Assembly: GCA_028023455.1 (NCBI GenBank)
Contig: JAQFVV010000056.1
Span: forward strand, 5,107,717 to 5,171,716
Reading direction: 5' to 3'
DNA length: 64,000 bases
Source of the DNA: Epiperipatus broadwayi
Lineage: Eukaryota; Onychophora; Udeonychophora; Euonychophora; Peripatidae
Under the pieces are notes generated by a model, which saw nothing but the letters and a program-made list of their open reading frames with translations, made no database searches and was not told the origin of the DNA. A program made the translations under genes and the position numbers. Positions 33,341 to 46,079 of the stretch are shown piece by piece (position 1 is the first letter of the stretch; the number at the start of each line of letters is the position of its first letter).

Positions 33341-36300
33341 TTTCTAAATTATAGATGTTTGAAATTTAGTAAAAACATTTACAAGAGATAATGCCAACTA
33401 ATTATCATGATAATAATAACATAGTCTACAAAAAAATTGAAAAATGAAAAAATAAAATAAAACTGATGTTAAATAGTAATATTATAGTAGTTGAAAGACA
33501 ATAAAAATATAAATAGGATTATGAAGCAGAAATAAGAAATGGGTGAGGTTTAAATTGATATGCTTTTTAAAATAAACATCATATAACAAGAAAAAATTTA
33601 TCAATTCCAGAGAGTAACACAATTTAGGAGCAGTTTATGACTTGCACAATCTGAGAGCTGGTGTAAATTTAATCAATCTTATCCATGATTAAACTAAGAT
33701 TCTTATTTTTAAAAAAAAACTAAGCCACGAATAAAATGGATTATTTGTAAGCTTCAAAAAGACACTAAAAAAATTTCGAAAAGTTGATGGATAAAAATGA
33801 ATAAACACTAATTAATAAAATTAATTCAAACTAAAAGTTAGAGTTAAAATGATGTAAAATAACAAAGAAACTTGAGATCAAATAAAATGACTCCCAAACT
33901 GGTAGACAGAAAAAGCATTACTAATGAGAGATAGAAGAATTACAAGTAAATGGTAAATTTAATATACAGCAAAATAAACATTTTGCGTTTTAAAAAAGCT
34001 AAATCATAAGACTAAAAGGTAAATTATTTTTAAAAATAATACATTGATAATAAATAAAAAAAAAGAAAGAGTATTAAAAAGGTAATGGGAAATATAAGAT
34101 TTCTATTACAGATAGAAATCCTAATGGATAAATGAGATAGAGTGAATATATGATAGTAAAGGAGTCATAAAAGCAATAGATAGAACAAAGTATAGTAAAG
34201 ATAAGACATTGTTGATATTTCACTTCAATTAGTAAAACCTATAAGGATAAAAGATCTGAAAAAATCAGTTGGTATTTGTAATGTACTTTATGATTTAAGG
34301 CAATACGCATATTTTATTTCAATAATTATGATTCTTTTGGAGGAAAAATCAAGCTTTAAAAATAATTATTTTGAACTTGCTATTTGTTCAACTGTTTTGA
34401 AATATATGTATTTGAAGAGCAGTTTGATTTATAAGACAGTTAAATGATATTCAAATAAAGTTGTCAGCTATTAAAAGATATATAGAAAAAGAGAGAGAGA
34501 GAACGAGATTAATCTTTGTTTATTGATTGAAAAAAATGATTTGAAATACTTATTCATATTCTAAAGTAAAAAACATTGGCAATCCGAAATTGTTATAAAA
34601 TTAAACATTTTTATAAGAAGAAAACATATATTTCTATATATGAGTGAGAAAAAAAGATCACATCAGTAAATTAATAATAGCTAATATCAACATTTAGATA
34701 TACAATAGAGCCATGATATCCTCTATATTTTGATTCAAACTTCTATTGCATAAATCACATATAATAGCTCAAGTTTTGTTGATAAACTTTGATTAGAATA
34801 GAATATATATTGTTTATTGAACTGTAAGTGTTCTGTACTTTTCAATGCTCAGGGACATGGGCCAAAGGTTATTCAAGTAAGCACCATAATACCTATGAAT
34901 TTTCCACAGGTATGAGTCCTCTTAGAGACAATATAATATCTAATTATAATTACTAAAATATCAGGTTTTTATATTAACTTAAATCTTATCTCAGGTTTTT
35001 TACTTTATTTAAAATTTAAAAATTTAGATTCTTTACAATTTTAAATAATTTCATCTTAAGTTCTAAATGTTTATATCTCATGGTTTACAAAAATAAAATA
35101 TACTTGGTAAGAGATAAATGGTAATGGTAACATATTTTAAAATTCTTAAAAGGAAATAATAACTCAAGCTACACCTTAAACATTTATCTTCTTCTTTATT
35201 AAGCTCATCATTAAACATTTATATTTTAAATAAAGCAGTAATAGGAATACACAATAAATAAAGTATTTAACTATTTTAAATATCATATGGACTGGAAGAT
35301 ACAACATTTCTAAAAAACCTTAAAGTTCTTCAAGGTAAGTATTTCATTTCTACTTCCTATAAAATATCTAAACTTCATATATTTTGATATAAACGTTCAA
35401 CAAGTTACTAATGTGGAATAATGCAGCACATAGGCAGATTATATTTTATGCTATCAACTACATTACAAGCATTTGAAACAAAACGAATAAACACAACAAA
35501 TTAAACAATATATGTAATAGAGACAAGATAATAGCAAATCCCCATATTTACGCAGCTACACGGTCACTCATCAAACAACAATCAATGCCATAACATCAAA
35601 AATTGGAAAACACTGAAAATTGAATAACAATAAAATACGGAAATAAAAAAGACATTTTTTTTTCTCTCTCTACAACAAATAACTTTTTATGTAAGAACTA
35701 GATAACTTTTCATTGAAAAACATGTAACTGAAGACTATAAAATGCTTGTATACAAAACTAACGAAAAAATGAAAGTAAAAAAATCAATTATAAAATCAAT
35801 GTAAAAAGGTCTGTATTTCTTTGATCAATAAACTTCCTTTTTTAAAACATAAAATAATGAATGATGAAACTTTATTAAATTAGATTTTTTGAATAATGAA
35901 TGTAATAATGTAACAATGGCAACTAAATAGAAACGTATTTAATTAACAGCAAAAACATTAATTTACAGTATAAGATAATACTTATACAATTAAATATTTA
36001 TTTACAATAAGTATCATTTTAAATTTAATTAGAGAAACAAAATATTGATACATTTGACAAATAAAATATCTCTTAGCATAAAAAATTACTAAAGAATTTA
36101 CAATAAAAGAACCTAAAAGTTCTCTAATGCGGTCTTATTCAACATTATACACTCAGAGTAAAATAATACGCACCTGTGCCTACATGCAAGCCGCCAGTAA
36201 GATATTATATACCTTACAAAGTAAAACTAACTTTGAAAATTAGTGTGGAAGCACTTATAATAAATTTTATAATAATTGGAAAAATATTATGCAAAATAGT

Positions 36301-36915
36301 TACACTGATATAATATTACAAATACGTGAAATGAATATACTCAAGACTCGCAATATATTTTAAATTTAAATTGTAGTACAGCTAATAATATACTAGAAAT
36401 TAGCATGCCTTAACGTATTCTAGCATACCAAAATACACATTAATATTGAAATTCCAGGCAAAGTGGATAATGAAAAATATGAATAAGCATCTGGTAATTT
36501 GACTTGGCTATGCTGAAAATGAGAAAGCCAGATTCTCTTTCATGGAGAGGCTTAGAATACAATATCATGAATAGTCACCCAGTAACTATGGGCATACAGT
36601 GCTAACAACTAAATGAGCCATACTCTCATTCATGGAGGGTCTGAATGCATGCAAAAAAAATATTCACCTAAAGTTGTCTACATTGATAAATGACTTCAAG
36701 CAGCATAAATTACTGACCATAACAAAGCATGATAATAAATAATTAATCAACTCACATGCACATTTAAAGGACTAAGACCCCACATATTTAGTTTAGCTAT
36801 ATGAGTACATTAACAAACCATAATTGCATAATGATGTTAACATTAAATTTTGTATGCTATCTAAGTCCACACACAGTAACTTACAAATATTTTCATTCAT
36901 ACATATTTATATCAA
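33341..36915. other. AT-rich DNA without recognised genes
   Basis: No coding signal. Around 36480-36650 a phrase (ctctttcatggagaggctta / ctctcattcatggagggtct) occurs twice, a faint duplication. Confidence 0.4.
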
Positions 36916-36928
36916 ATATAAAAGACTG

Positions 36929-37031
36929 GTCAAGCATTGGTGGTCGAGAGGTCAGCACGACTGCCTTATAAACAGTTGCCCGGGTTGCAGGTTCGCTTCC
37001 CGGCCAATGCTATGACACATGAAATATGTAT
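36929..37031 (+). mobile_element. tRNA-derived SINE with 13-bp target duplication
   Basis: The body starts with GCATTGG and ends CCAATGC, a perfect 7-bp acceptor-like stem. GTCG...CGAC forms a D stem. GTCGAGAGGTCAGCAC resembles an A box and GGTTCGCTTCC a B box. The T stem pairs poorly, so this is a SINE head rather than a working tRNA gene. A short 3' end (atgctatgacacatg) is shared with the copy at 55603. The repeat atataaaagactg flanks it (36916-36928 and 37032-37044). Pol III transcription from the internal boxes is expected. Confidence 0.78.
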
Positions 37032-37044
37032 ATATAAAAGACTG

Positions 37045-40000
37045 TTCTACCTCGGGTACATTTATTCATTCAAAAAACTGAAATAATAATTCAGAAAACT
37101 TTCAATAATACGAATAAATAATCTTTAAATAAATCCCTTAGCAAAATACTTCTTATCTAATTTGCTTCCTAGATATGTATAATCATAAATATACTTATAA
37201 TACTATAAACAATATTAATAAGAATAAATCATAAAAATTACATGATAACAATAACAAATTTAAATATACCAAATATATATGCTAAATATTTTGTTTTATC
37301 ATTTCAGAATTAAGGATTAAAGTTCTTTTCATCTTACAATGAAAATAATCCCTTTTATTTAAGTCGTTTTTGTTATCTTCTTTAAGACAAATACTGCAAA
37401 ACAGTTTTTTATTCTAGCAGAAACTTGAGAATAAATTAGCAGAAAGAGAATATTAACCAATAACAGTACTTTTGTGAAGTTCCCATATTATAGGCTTTTC
37501 ATATTTTTAATAATATCAAATCATGACATAAATGTAATTCATTTCTTCTTTATCAAGGTAATATAATATCTTTCAAACAAATAAGAAAAGTAGAAAACAT
37601 TATAAATAACTAGATAAATAAGTTCAGGATGAATAATTATATCAATCAAATGTTAGCTTCTTTTCATTAACCCATATAATGCTGATTTTTTATTGGCCGA
37701 GTGAACTAAAAATCTAAATTTTTAATTGATCAATTCACAAACTTAATGATCAAATGGTCAAAATATATTCATCTTTTTAGTATTATATTCACTTTAGTTT
37801 CATTTGTAAAAAGTATATTAATAATTTGTCAGATTATGAAAGTGAATGAAAGTTTTTTCAAAAATAAATTTTGATTTGTAATTAGAAAAATATTTGATTG
37901 CAGTAGAAATTAAAAGGAATGTGACTTGCCAATCAAAAAGATTTGCTGACATCATGATTTTGTTCCACTTTTACATTCTATAAGTATGTTGCGATAAATA
38001 AATAATTCTGGCTAAATTCTTAACTATTTTTCTAAAATAATTTTATTTTTAACATATTTTATCAAAATAATTTATAATTTGTCAAAAAATACTATTAAAA
38101 TTGTCTAAAACAATCGTTTATCACTTTCGAAATAAAACAAAAACATCATAACTCTTCACTTTTTGGCAGCCATTTTCTTTGTTGTCAAAATTTATCAGCC
38201 AATAAGATTCAAGAGAAGGTGGTACATTTTCTTTGATAGACCTATTATGTCAGTTTTATTGATTTTTTACTTGTAAAATAATTCAAGAGAGGGCAGCATC
38301 TTACAGAACTTTTTTTAATCTTAAAAAAGCACAAAAACGTATTCATAGTACAAAAAGTGACCGATTTAGAGTGACATTAACCTCCTCATTTTTAAATGAA
38401 TCGATGACACTAAGAGTTAATAGAAAAATAGATGAATAAAGTCTTTTTTTAAAGTATTGAAAAAGAGATTTATTTTTACAACTTTTTTCTTTCTTAAAAT
38501 TATATAATGCAAGTTTAAATTATCATAATTCATTTTGTTTTTAATATATTCAATGCTCTTAAAAATAATTCATCATTATTATTCTTTTGATTTGACATAA
38601 ATATCATGATTTTTACACCTATTTTCAAATCAAATTACAAATGATCATCTTTCACAAATTATTTATCTTTTGGTCAGAGCTTTATTAAAATATAATAAGT
38701 AATTTCATAATAATTAAAATTAATGTCAGTAATGAATGAAATCATATTTCAAAATGTTAAGTCAATTGTTATTAGCCAAGAGTTTGAATTAACTAATGTT
38801 TTTTTAATAAGGACAAAACAAAACATACCTTTCCAATGTGTAGTCAATTTCCATTAGCTTTTCCATTTAAGAGCACTTTGTAATCTTTTTTAAAAAAAAA
38901 ATTTAATTTATAACATCTTTCCATGATTTACTGTTCAATAGATAGTTGAACACACAAATTTAGAATAGTATTGTTGGTATAACTTCTAACATTTCTACCC
39001 AGTCATTTTAAAAAAATCAACTTAAAACTTTTTTAAACTGATGAAATAAAAATTTTAAAAAATGTGAAAATAAGAGTGAAAGCAAAGACCAATTAATTAA
39101 TTTACTTCTAGTTTTTCTTTTTTATATAAAATCACCTGTGAATATATAAGGATTTTTACTGCATTTTTATCCTATGACATGCTTCAACTATACCATTTAA
39201 ATATTTACTTGGGATATTTAAATTACTAATGTAGTTTTTTCTAATTGCCTAGGATGTTTATTTACAGATTTTGGATTTTGAACTTACTAATTAAAATGCC
39301 TAAGAATAGATTTCTTGACATGTGATATCTAGACTGATAATAAACTTTATACTGAATTTATTAATTTTAATTAATTACTAAATAAACTCTTTATTTACTT
39401 CTAATAAAATTATTTACTTATTTAAGATAAGGTCTTAATTTTATATAACACTAACATTCTTTTTTATTCTATTATAATTTTAATAGTGTTATTATTTAAT
39501 GCACTCTTTCTATAAAATATAACTTTCAATAATTTTTTTTAAACTTTCCAATTATTCAAGACACATGCACATACACTTATACACACATATATTACATATA
39601 ACCAATAATTTAAAATCAATAAAGCTGAAAATTTTCCTATCAAAACTTATTTAAATCAAAATTCATCCCAACTAGTTATGTTTAAACTCAATATCTTCAA
39701 CTTTTAACTTTAAACAACTCTTATATGAACTAATATTTTATGAATTATTACTTTAAAGTCATTTATTTTAAAAACTAGCAATTAAAGATCCTAACACAAA
39801 TAAAATAACTACATTTTATAACAACACAAACAACTTTACTTATCGCATATACTTAAAACATAATGGGCTTTAAATTACCTCTTATTCAGATTTAAATTAT
39901 TAACTAGGATTTTTAAATAAATATTAAATAATCTAATTAATATTCCTTAAGCAACTAATGCTTAATATGTTAAGTAAATTGTTTTAATCAATAAATAAAA

Positions 40001-40114
40001 ACATTTAGCTAATATTTTATAATTTAATAGCAATATATAAATTTATTTATTACAATCTAAAAAATCTTTATTTAAAGTATTACAGCATATATTTAATCCA
40101 CAGAACCAAATATA
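37045..40114. other. AT-rich non-coding DNA
   Basis: Nothing recognised. Confidence 0.4.
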
Positions 40115-40212
40115 TGCTATCATCAAATTTTTAATGATATGGCTGGCTAGAGAATTGAAGAATGGAGAAGATTGAAGCCTGACCATTAAAGTTTGATATA
40201 AATTATTCACTG

Positions 40213-40254
<42 letters not shown>

Positions 40255-40320
40255 TGGGGGGAGATGATCTGGATCAACTGATAAGTACTGCCTTAGCACA
40301 AAATATGTATATTAGAAATA
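40115..40320 (+). repeat. dispersed repeat, family C, with (TA)n at 40214-40253
   Basis: Matches 18810-19010: tttttaatgatatg..tggct, then tggagaagatt, an AT tract, and gagatgat.tg.a.caact. The AT tract sits at the same place in both copies, so it belongs to the repeat. Confidence 0.55.
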
Positions 40321-42068
40321 ATTTATTCTTATTGTACTGATATCTTAGCTGTATATATAATAATTTTTGTCTAAAATTATTGAAATAAACAATTTCATAA
40401 ACAATGTAAAGTTTAAAATTGATAATGAATAATAAAATCAATAAGTTGTCCATCAATAATTGAATTATAAACAAAGAAAAACATTTTGTTTGAAATAAAT
40501 AAATTTATAAAAATCTAAAGAGTTTTTTATTATTGTTAGTTTAAACAAAATGCAGTTTGCTAAAGGAAAGTGATCTATAAATGTTTAAAGAGTTATTATC
40601 AGTAAAAGTTACAATTAATTAATTGGATGGGGGTAGAAAATAGATGGATTTCAAGTAATTAAAAGTACTTTCTCTCTTTATTTAAAATATTAAAAAAAAA
40701 AAGGATACACAAGTTGAAACTAAAAGTTTAAAATATAAATCTTTTATATAAATTAAAAATATCCCTTGTCGTGTAATTTAAAGAAAAAGTATTTTCCCAT
40801 AATTCAAAGAAATATAAATATGTGTGTATTGATGGTGATTGTAAACATAAGGAATAGTAAAATAAATGTGTGCTTGTTGATAATATATATATATATGTGT
40901 GTGTGTGCATGTTAAATGTTAAATAATAAATGAAAGTTATAAGTTAAAAGAAAATCCCTCAAGGATTGTATGTACTAAAAACTACATAAAAGAATGAAAT
41001 TTAGCATGGCTACTAATTAAAAATCCACAAAACAACAAATTAGCAATGGATATCAACTGAACATCTTATCAAAGGAATGCAATCAAAAACAATGGAGGAA
41101 TTAATTTAACAACAGATATAGCTGATGGACATAAAAACCAATTAACAAAGTGATAACAGGTCATCACATAAATAGTCCAGTTTTTCATCGGTCAATCAGT
41201 TGAGTTCAATCTATCAGTTGAAACCACAATCAGATTAAATCAATTCTTTAATCAGTTCAGTCAATCAGTCAATCAATCAGTGTTTACCAGGACAATGCAG
41301 TGCTAACAGCCACTGGAATCATATGACTTTGCTTCAGCCCGAGGCCAATAGAAACAGCCACTCTGCCTGGAAAAAGTGATGCTAACCTAACAACTTGAAA
41401 AACCACCATTTAACTATCTTAAAGATAGTGCCACAAAATAGTAGACATTAAGCCGCCACAAAAACCTCAAATCCAACCGGTTAAAAAAATTTTTATGAAA
41501 CAGCAAACAGCAAGAAGTCCACATCCAAAGCCTATAGGTAATGAATAACTTTTATTATTTCATTTCTGATAATAATGTAGCCATTTCTAACCTTGAAGCC
41601 TCCCAGAGTCAGTTAATAAATGAACTCCATAGCATGCATAAAGAACTATTGATGTGTGAGTTTTTAAATGTCGTAATATTTAATGCTTTTATTATATTAT
41701 ATTCTAGTGCATGAATTCAAAGTGTGTGCATGGTCATTATATAAAAATACCATTGTTTATGATAGTTAAGATGTATAAAAGTAGTTAAAATTATAATAAT
41801 AAGTACTTATTTAAAAATAAATTAACTTTAAACGTAATATTTGTCGTCAATTCTTTTATCATTAATTGAAGCAACAATTTGTTATTGTATTACTTTTGAT
41901 TGAGCTAGTTGGGATCTCTTAGGCACTGACTTAGTTTGTCAATCATTCAAAGTATGCCATTTATCTATGGGTAACTGACTGGTGCCCAGGGTTTACTCCA
42001 AAACAAAAAAGTGCTTTGAATGATAGGTGTTGAATTTGGCAGCTGAGAAAATCTGTGTCCTTCAAACA
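40321..42068. other. AT-rich non-coding DNA with a TCAG-rich patch
   Basis: An irregular (AATCAGTC)n-like patch lies at 41190-41282. Nothing else is assigned. Confidence 0.4.
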
Positions 42069-42077
42069 TGGTCACAG

Positions 42078-42078
<1 letters not shown>

Positions 42079-42152
<74 letters not shown>
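42079..42152. repeat. (TA)n tract at the left end of the PLE pair
   Basis: Uninterrupted TA for about 74 bp. The corresponding tract at the right end is about 26 bp. Confidence 0.9.
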
Positions 42153-42157
<5 letters not shown>

Positions 42158-42210
42158 CAAATCAATATATATATCAAAATACAGTACAATTTATATAAAT
42201 TATATTCTTT

Positions 42211-42256
42211 TAGAAGTACTTTCGACTATACACTTTGTAGTCTTTATCAACTATAT
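42211..42256 (-). ncRNA. hammerhead-like motif in PLE 3' UTR (left copy)
   Basis: Minus strand: TTGATAAA, GACTA, loop, TAGTC, GAA, AGTACT, T. Same sequence as the right copy at 43964. C3 and G8 differ from the consensus, so activity is doubtful. Confidence 0.5.
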
Positions 42257-42307
42257 AACGTTGAATAATCAAAACGAGATAACCCTTAACAATACCCATA
42301 GTTCAAT

Positions 42308-43117
42308 TCAGATTTCCCACAATTCTGTTATCTTAACATTTGATGACTGGCGATTCATTAACATTTGACGATTTCTTGAAATCAACATAGCCTCTTTTAT
42401 TTTACGTTTATTATGACAACGTTCAATTTGAATAATTTTCATGTTTTTATAATCAAATTTAAATCCATATAGACAAGATTTATTATGATCAAATATAACA
42501 GATGATGAAGGTTTATTTACATCTGTTCCATATTGATTCTCTTTTTGAATTCTATTATATAAAAGCATATGTTCTTTTATTCTCTTCTCAAATGTACACT
42601 TAGATTCATCAATGTATTGTATGCTACATCCACATATCAATCTATATATAATAGAATTTTGATTAAACTTTGAATTTTGAATTTTAGAATTATTAAGCAA
42701 TCTATTTATGTTATTTGTAGAGAAAAAAGCAATAAGACACAAACCATTATAAATTTTCCTAATAAACTTGACCTGCTCATCTGATATAAATGGCATTGAA
42801 ATCCATTTCATTTTGATATTTTTATTTTTAATTTTATTATAGTGTTGATTTCTTTTAAATCCTTTAATAATATTAGCAATAGCATTTTTATAATAGCCAA
42901 TTTTTAACAAGTCATTAACAAATAAATGTATATTTTTAATTTTATCACTAGAATATTTGCATAATTTTTCATTTCGAAATAGGAATGATTTCAATCCAGA
43001 CAGCTTATGACACATAGGTACATGTGATTCATATGGAATAAAATCTCTAGTTTCAATTGGTTTAATTAACATAAGATAATCCAAACTGTAATCATTAAGA
43101 GTAACTTGAATATCCAA
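42308..43117 (-). pseudogene. PLE protein C-terminal part with GIY-YIG domain (left copy)
   Basis: An open frame of 269 residues, lacking the RT. Residues 1-130 are a basic linker (KNIHLFVNDLLKIGYYKNAI, MKWISMPFISDEQVKFIRKI). Residues from about 155 form the GIY-YIG nuclease: IIYRLICGC, then QYIDES where the right copy has QYIGES, then FEKRIKEHM. A later SVIFDHNKSC and an RCHNKRKIKEA block complete the domain. The Gly to Asp change in the signature suggests loss of nuclease activity. The frame stays open by chance or because the insertion is young. Confidence 0.8.
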
Positions 43118-43141
43118 GAATTTTATGGAATTGTATTTCTC

Positions 43142-43908
43142 TTATGTTAATTAAACCAATTGAAACTAGAGGTTTTGTTCCATATGAATCACATGTACCT
43201 ATGTGTCATAAGCTGTCTGGATTGAAATCATTCCTATTTTGAAATAAAAAATTATGCAAATATTCTAGTGATAAAATTAAAAATATACATTTATTTGTTA
43301 ATGACTTGTTAAAAATTGGCTATTATAAAAATGCAATTGCTAATATTATTAAAGGATTTAAAAGAAATCAACACTATAATAAAATTAAAAATAAAAATAT
43401 CAAAATGAAATGGATTTCAATGCCATTTATATCAGATGAGCAGGTCAAGTTTATTAGGAAAATTTATAATGGTTTGTGTCATATTGCTTTTTTCTCTACA
43501 ATTAACATAAATAGATTGCTTAATAATTCTAAAATTCAAAATTCAAAGTTTAATCAAAATTCTATTATATATAGATTGATATGTGGATGCGGCGTACAAT
43601 ACATTGGTGAATCTAAGTGTACATTTGAGAAGAGAATAAAAGAACATATGCTTTTATATAATAGAATTCAAAAAGAGAATCAATATGGAACAGATGTAAA
43701 TAAACCTTCATCATCTGTTATATTTGATCATAATAAATCTTGTCAATATGGATTTAAATTTGATTTTAAAAATATGAAAATTATTCAAATTGAACGTTGT
43801 CATAATAAACATAAAATAAAAGAGGCTATGTTGATTTCAAGAAATCGTCAAATGTTAATGAATCGCCAGTCATCAAATGTTAAGATAACAGAATTGTGGG
43901 AAATCTGA
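43142..43908 (+). pseudogene. PLE protein C-terminal part with GIY-YIG domain (right copy)
   Basis: Aligned frame from about 43142. A TGA at 43240-43242 interrupts it where the left copy reads Arg (CGA to TGA, a CpG change). The open part, 43306-43908, keeps the intact signature GCGVQYIGESKCTFEKRIKEH and the C-terminal IKEAMLISRN. Ends with TGA after ITELWEI. It is very close to the left copy, so the two arms come from one insertion event or were homogenised. Confidence 0.82.
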
Positions 43909-43961
43909 ATTGAACTATGGGTATTGTTAAGGGTTGTCTCGTTTTGATTATTCAATGTTAT

Positions 43962-44006
43962 ATAGTTGATAAAGACTACAAAGTGTATAGTCGAAAGTAC
44001 TTCTAA
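43962..44006 (+). ncRNA. hammerhead-like motif in PLE 3' UTR (right copy)
   Basis: TTGATAA (43966-43972), an extra A, stem II GACTA/TAGTC (43974-43978 with 43988-43992), GAA 43993-43995, palindromic stem III AGTACT, then T 44002. The 3 bp beyond the cleavage position (CTA) pair with TAG 5' of the core. C3 is T and G8 is A, so it is probably inactive. The architecture is that reported for PLE hammerheads. Confidence 0.55.
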
Positions 44007-44379
44007 AAGAATATAATTTATATAAATTGTACTGTATTTTGATATATATATATTGATTTGTATATTACATATATTGTGAAACGAATACAGATATCAAACT
44101 TTATTTATTACATATATATATATATATATATATAGCTTGGTCACAGGTGCCTTCTAGGCATTATTTTTCTCTGCCTAAGGGAATGTAGTGGAGCTATACT
44201 TAAATTGCATTGGAGAAGAGCAAATATATTAAGAATATATAAGTTATAATTGTATCATATTTTGTATAAAAGTTTCCAATATTGTGTCACAAGTTATTTT
44301 ATATTTTATTAAAGAGTCAAAATGATATAGACTTTGTTTATGCACACAAGTGATCTAAAAACACACCACCCAGTTCATT

Positions 44380-44470
44380 ATATGTGGTCATGTATATCAG
44401 TTGTATAAGATGGAGTGGATAACTAAAGAGTGCTTCAAAGTCTGGATTCAAATCCCCTCTAATTATTATT
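44380..44470 (+). repeat. SINE-like repeat B, second copy
   Basis: ttgtataagatggagtggat, then gtctggattcaaatcccctc. See 19018-19118. Confidence 0.5.
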
Positions 44471-44704
44471 ATTTAATATTGTAAGGTTATAAATTATTGA
44501 TTTATGAAATAAACAATTGTATATTTTATTGTGGATGAATAATAAACAATAAAGTAGACTATTAAATTTGTAATATTTTAATCTTCATTTAATACTGAAA
44601 TGGTATATTCCTGGCCTCATATATGTTTCACCTATATTTCCCCATAACTCCATCTGTGCCAGATTTAAATGAAGCATACAACTGAAATGAAGAAAATCAC
44701 ACAC

Positions 44705-45430
44705 ATTATGTAAAATATATTAAAGTTCTAAGAACAATTTTTAAATTTGATATCAAAATATTCAAAATTTTCCATCTAATGTTCCGGATCACCTATCTAA
44801 AATATTATAATACCCTATCATTTTGGTAGTGATTTTTAAAACATATACAAAATTTCAATAAATTATATTGACTTTAAATTTATTAAACATTGATTTGAAA
44901 ACGATATTCTAACTTCAAATTCAAACCATAACACTATTTCTATACTGTCCTCTTGCAAGCCTTACTTAAAACATTGTAAAATTTCTGAAAATAAATTGTG
45001 AATTTGATATAAAAATATTTTAAATTTTCCACCTACTGGTCCAGATCTAAGAAATTAGGTCACCTACCTAAAATATTATAATGTCTTATTAGTTTGAAGT
45101 GATTTTAAAGAAAAGTACAAAATTTCAACAAATTATATTGAATTTAAATCTATTAAACTTTGATTTTATTATAACTTTAAATTGAAACCCAAAAAAATAT
45201 TTATACCACTCTCTCATGAGCCTTATTTAAACATATTAATGTTTTAAGAAAGAATTATAAATTTGATATCAAAATGTTCAAAATTTTCTTGCTCTACTAG
45301 GTCATCTACTTAAAATATAGTCCTGTATTGCTTTTCTGGATATTTATTTCTTATATATCAAATTTGAAACAATTCTATTGAATTTAAATCTGTTAAAATT
45401 CAATTTTAAAATTTTATCTTAACTAAAATA
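44705..45430 (+). repeat. degenerate tandem repeat, period about 260 bp, about 2.7 copies
   Basis: Each unit contains aatttgatatcaaaatattc (variants), then ttttcc.tctaatgttcc or similar. It continues with acctaaaatattataat, acaaaatttcaa.aaattat, and a ...ttgcaagccttacttaaaac end. Units start near 44709, 44974 and 45234. Old satellite-like DNA; no coding frame. Confidence 0.65.
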
Positions 45431-45544
45431 ATAAAATTGATTACAAGAGTTTACAAGCTAGCAAACAAACCAACAAACAGATACTGGCATTTAAATAGAT
45501 GTATTTAAAAAGATTTAAAATATTATTCAATGGACTTTTTCATA

Positions 45545-46037
45545 AGGAAGATAATCATAAATAGAAATTAACAACTACAAATATCTTGGCCAGATTATTA
45601 ATACAGATTGAAGCAACAATGAAATTAAACATAGAATTTAACTTGAATGGAATGCTTTTGATAGAAATAATTTAATATTGAAAAAAAAAAATCTACATGT
45701 GTTGAAAAAGGAAGATTATTAATAGATATATTTTATTGTATTTTTCTTATTTCTGGATCTGAGACTTGGACAATTAATAGAAAGTGGCAATATACAGATT
45801 GTATATCATTCACTGAATTATGTAAAGATACATGTTGAAAGTATCAAAAAGGAATTAAATACAAAATACTTCAATGAAATTGAAAGAATTAAGAGACTGA
45901 AAGGAACTGTGCTGGACATTTTGCTAGAAGAATTGATAATAGATAAATTGGTCCCAAGAGATCATAAAAGATCAAACCATATTGAATTGGGAAAGATCTT
46001 AATTATGCAGAGAGTGACAATAGTTTAAAATGATGAT
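45545..46037 (+). mobile_element. RTE LINE, copy 4, short 3' fragment, strongly decayed
   Basis: Begins within the phrase for YKYLGQIINTDG (aactacaaatatcttggcca at 45571). It continues through gatctgagacttggac and the C-terminal domain, and ends ...aatagtttaaaatgatgatgac near 46037. Many indels and stops. Confidence 0.75.
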
Positions 46038-46039
46038 GA

Positions 46040-46079
<40 letters not shown>

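Larger units (their letters stand above)
42078..44137. mobile_element. inverted pair of Penelope-like element 3' halves
   Basis: A minus-strand copy (42154-43117) and a plus-strand copy (43141-about 44110) meet head to head across about 70 nt. The inverted arms run from about 43070 to 42154 and from 43141 to 44066. Both are 5' truncated and lack the RT. They keep the post-RT linker, the GIY-YIG domain and the 3' UTR. Each outer end is a (TA)n tract (42079-42152 and about 44109-44134). The right copy has about 40 nt more of 3' sequence. The 9-bp repeat tggtcacag flanks the whole (42069-42077 and 44138-44146). Inverted partial copies are typical of PLE insertions. The GIY-YIG enzyme would nick the target for reverse transcription. 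Confidence 0.82.

Noticed and set aside
36936-37014. A functional tRNA gene
   Set aside because: The acceptor and D stems pair, but the T stem does not and the anticodon arm is irregular. Target duplications and a shared 3' end show a SINE.
41965-42268. Ile-Tyr repeat ORFs on both strands
   Set aside because: Translations of a (TA)n tract.
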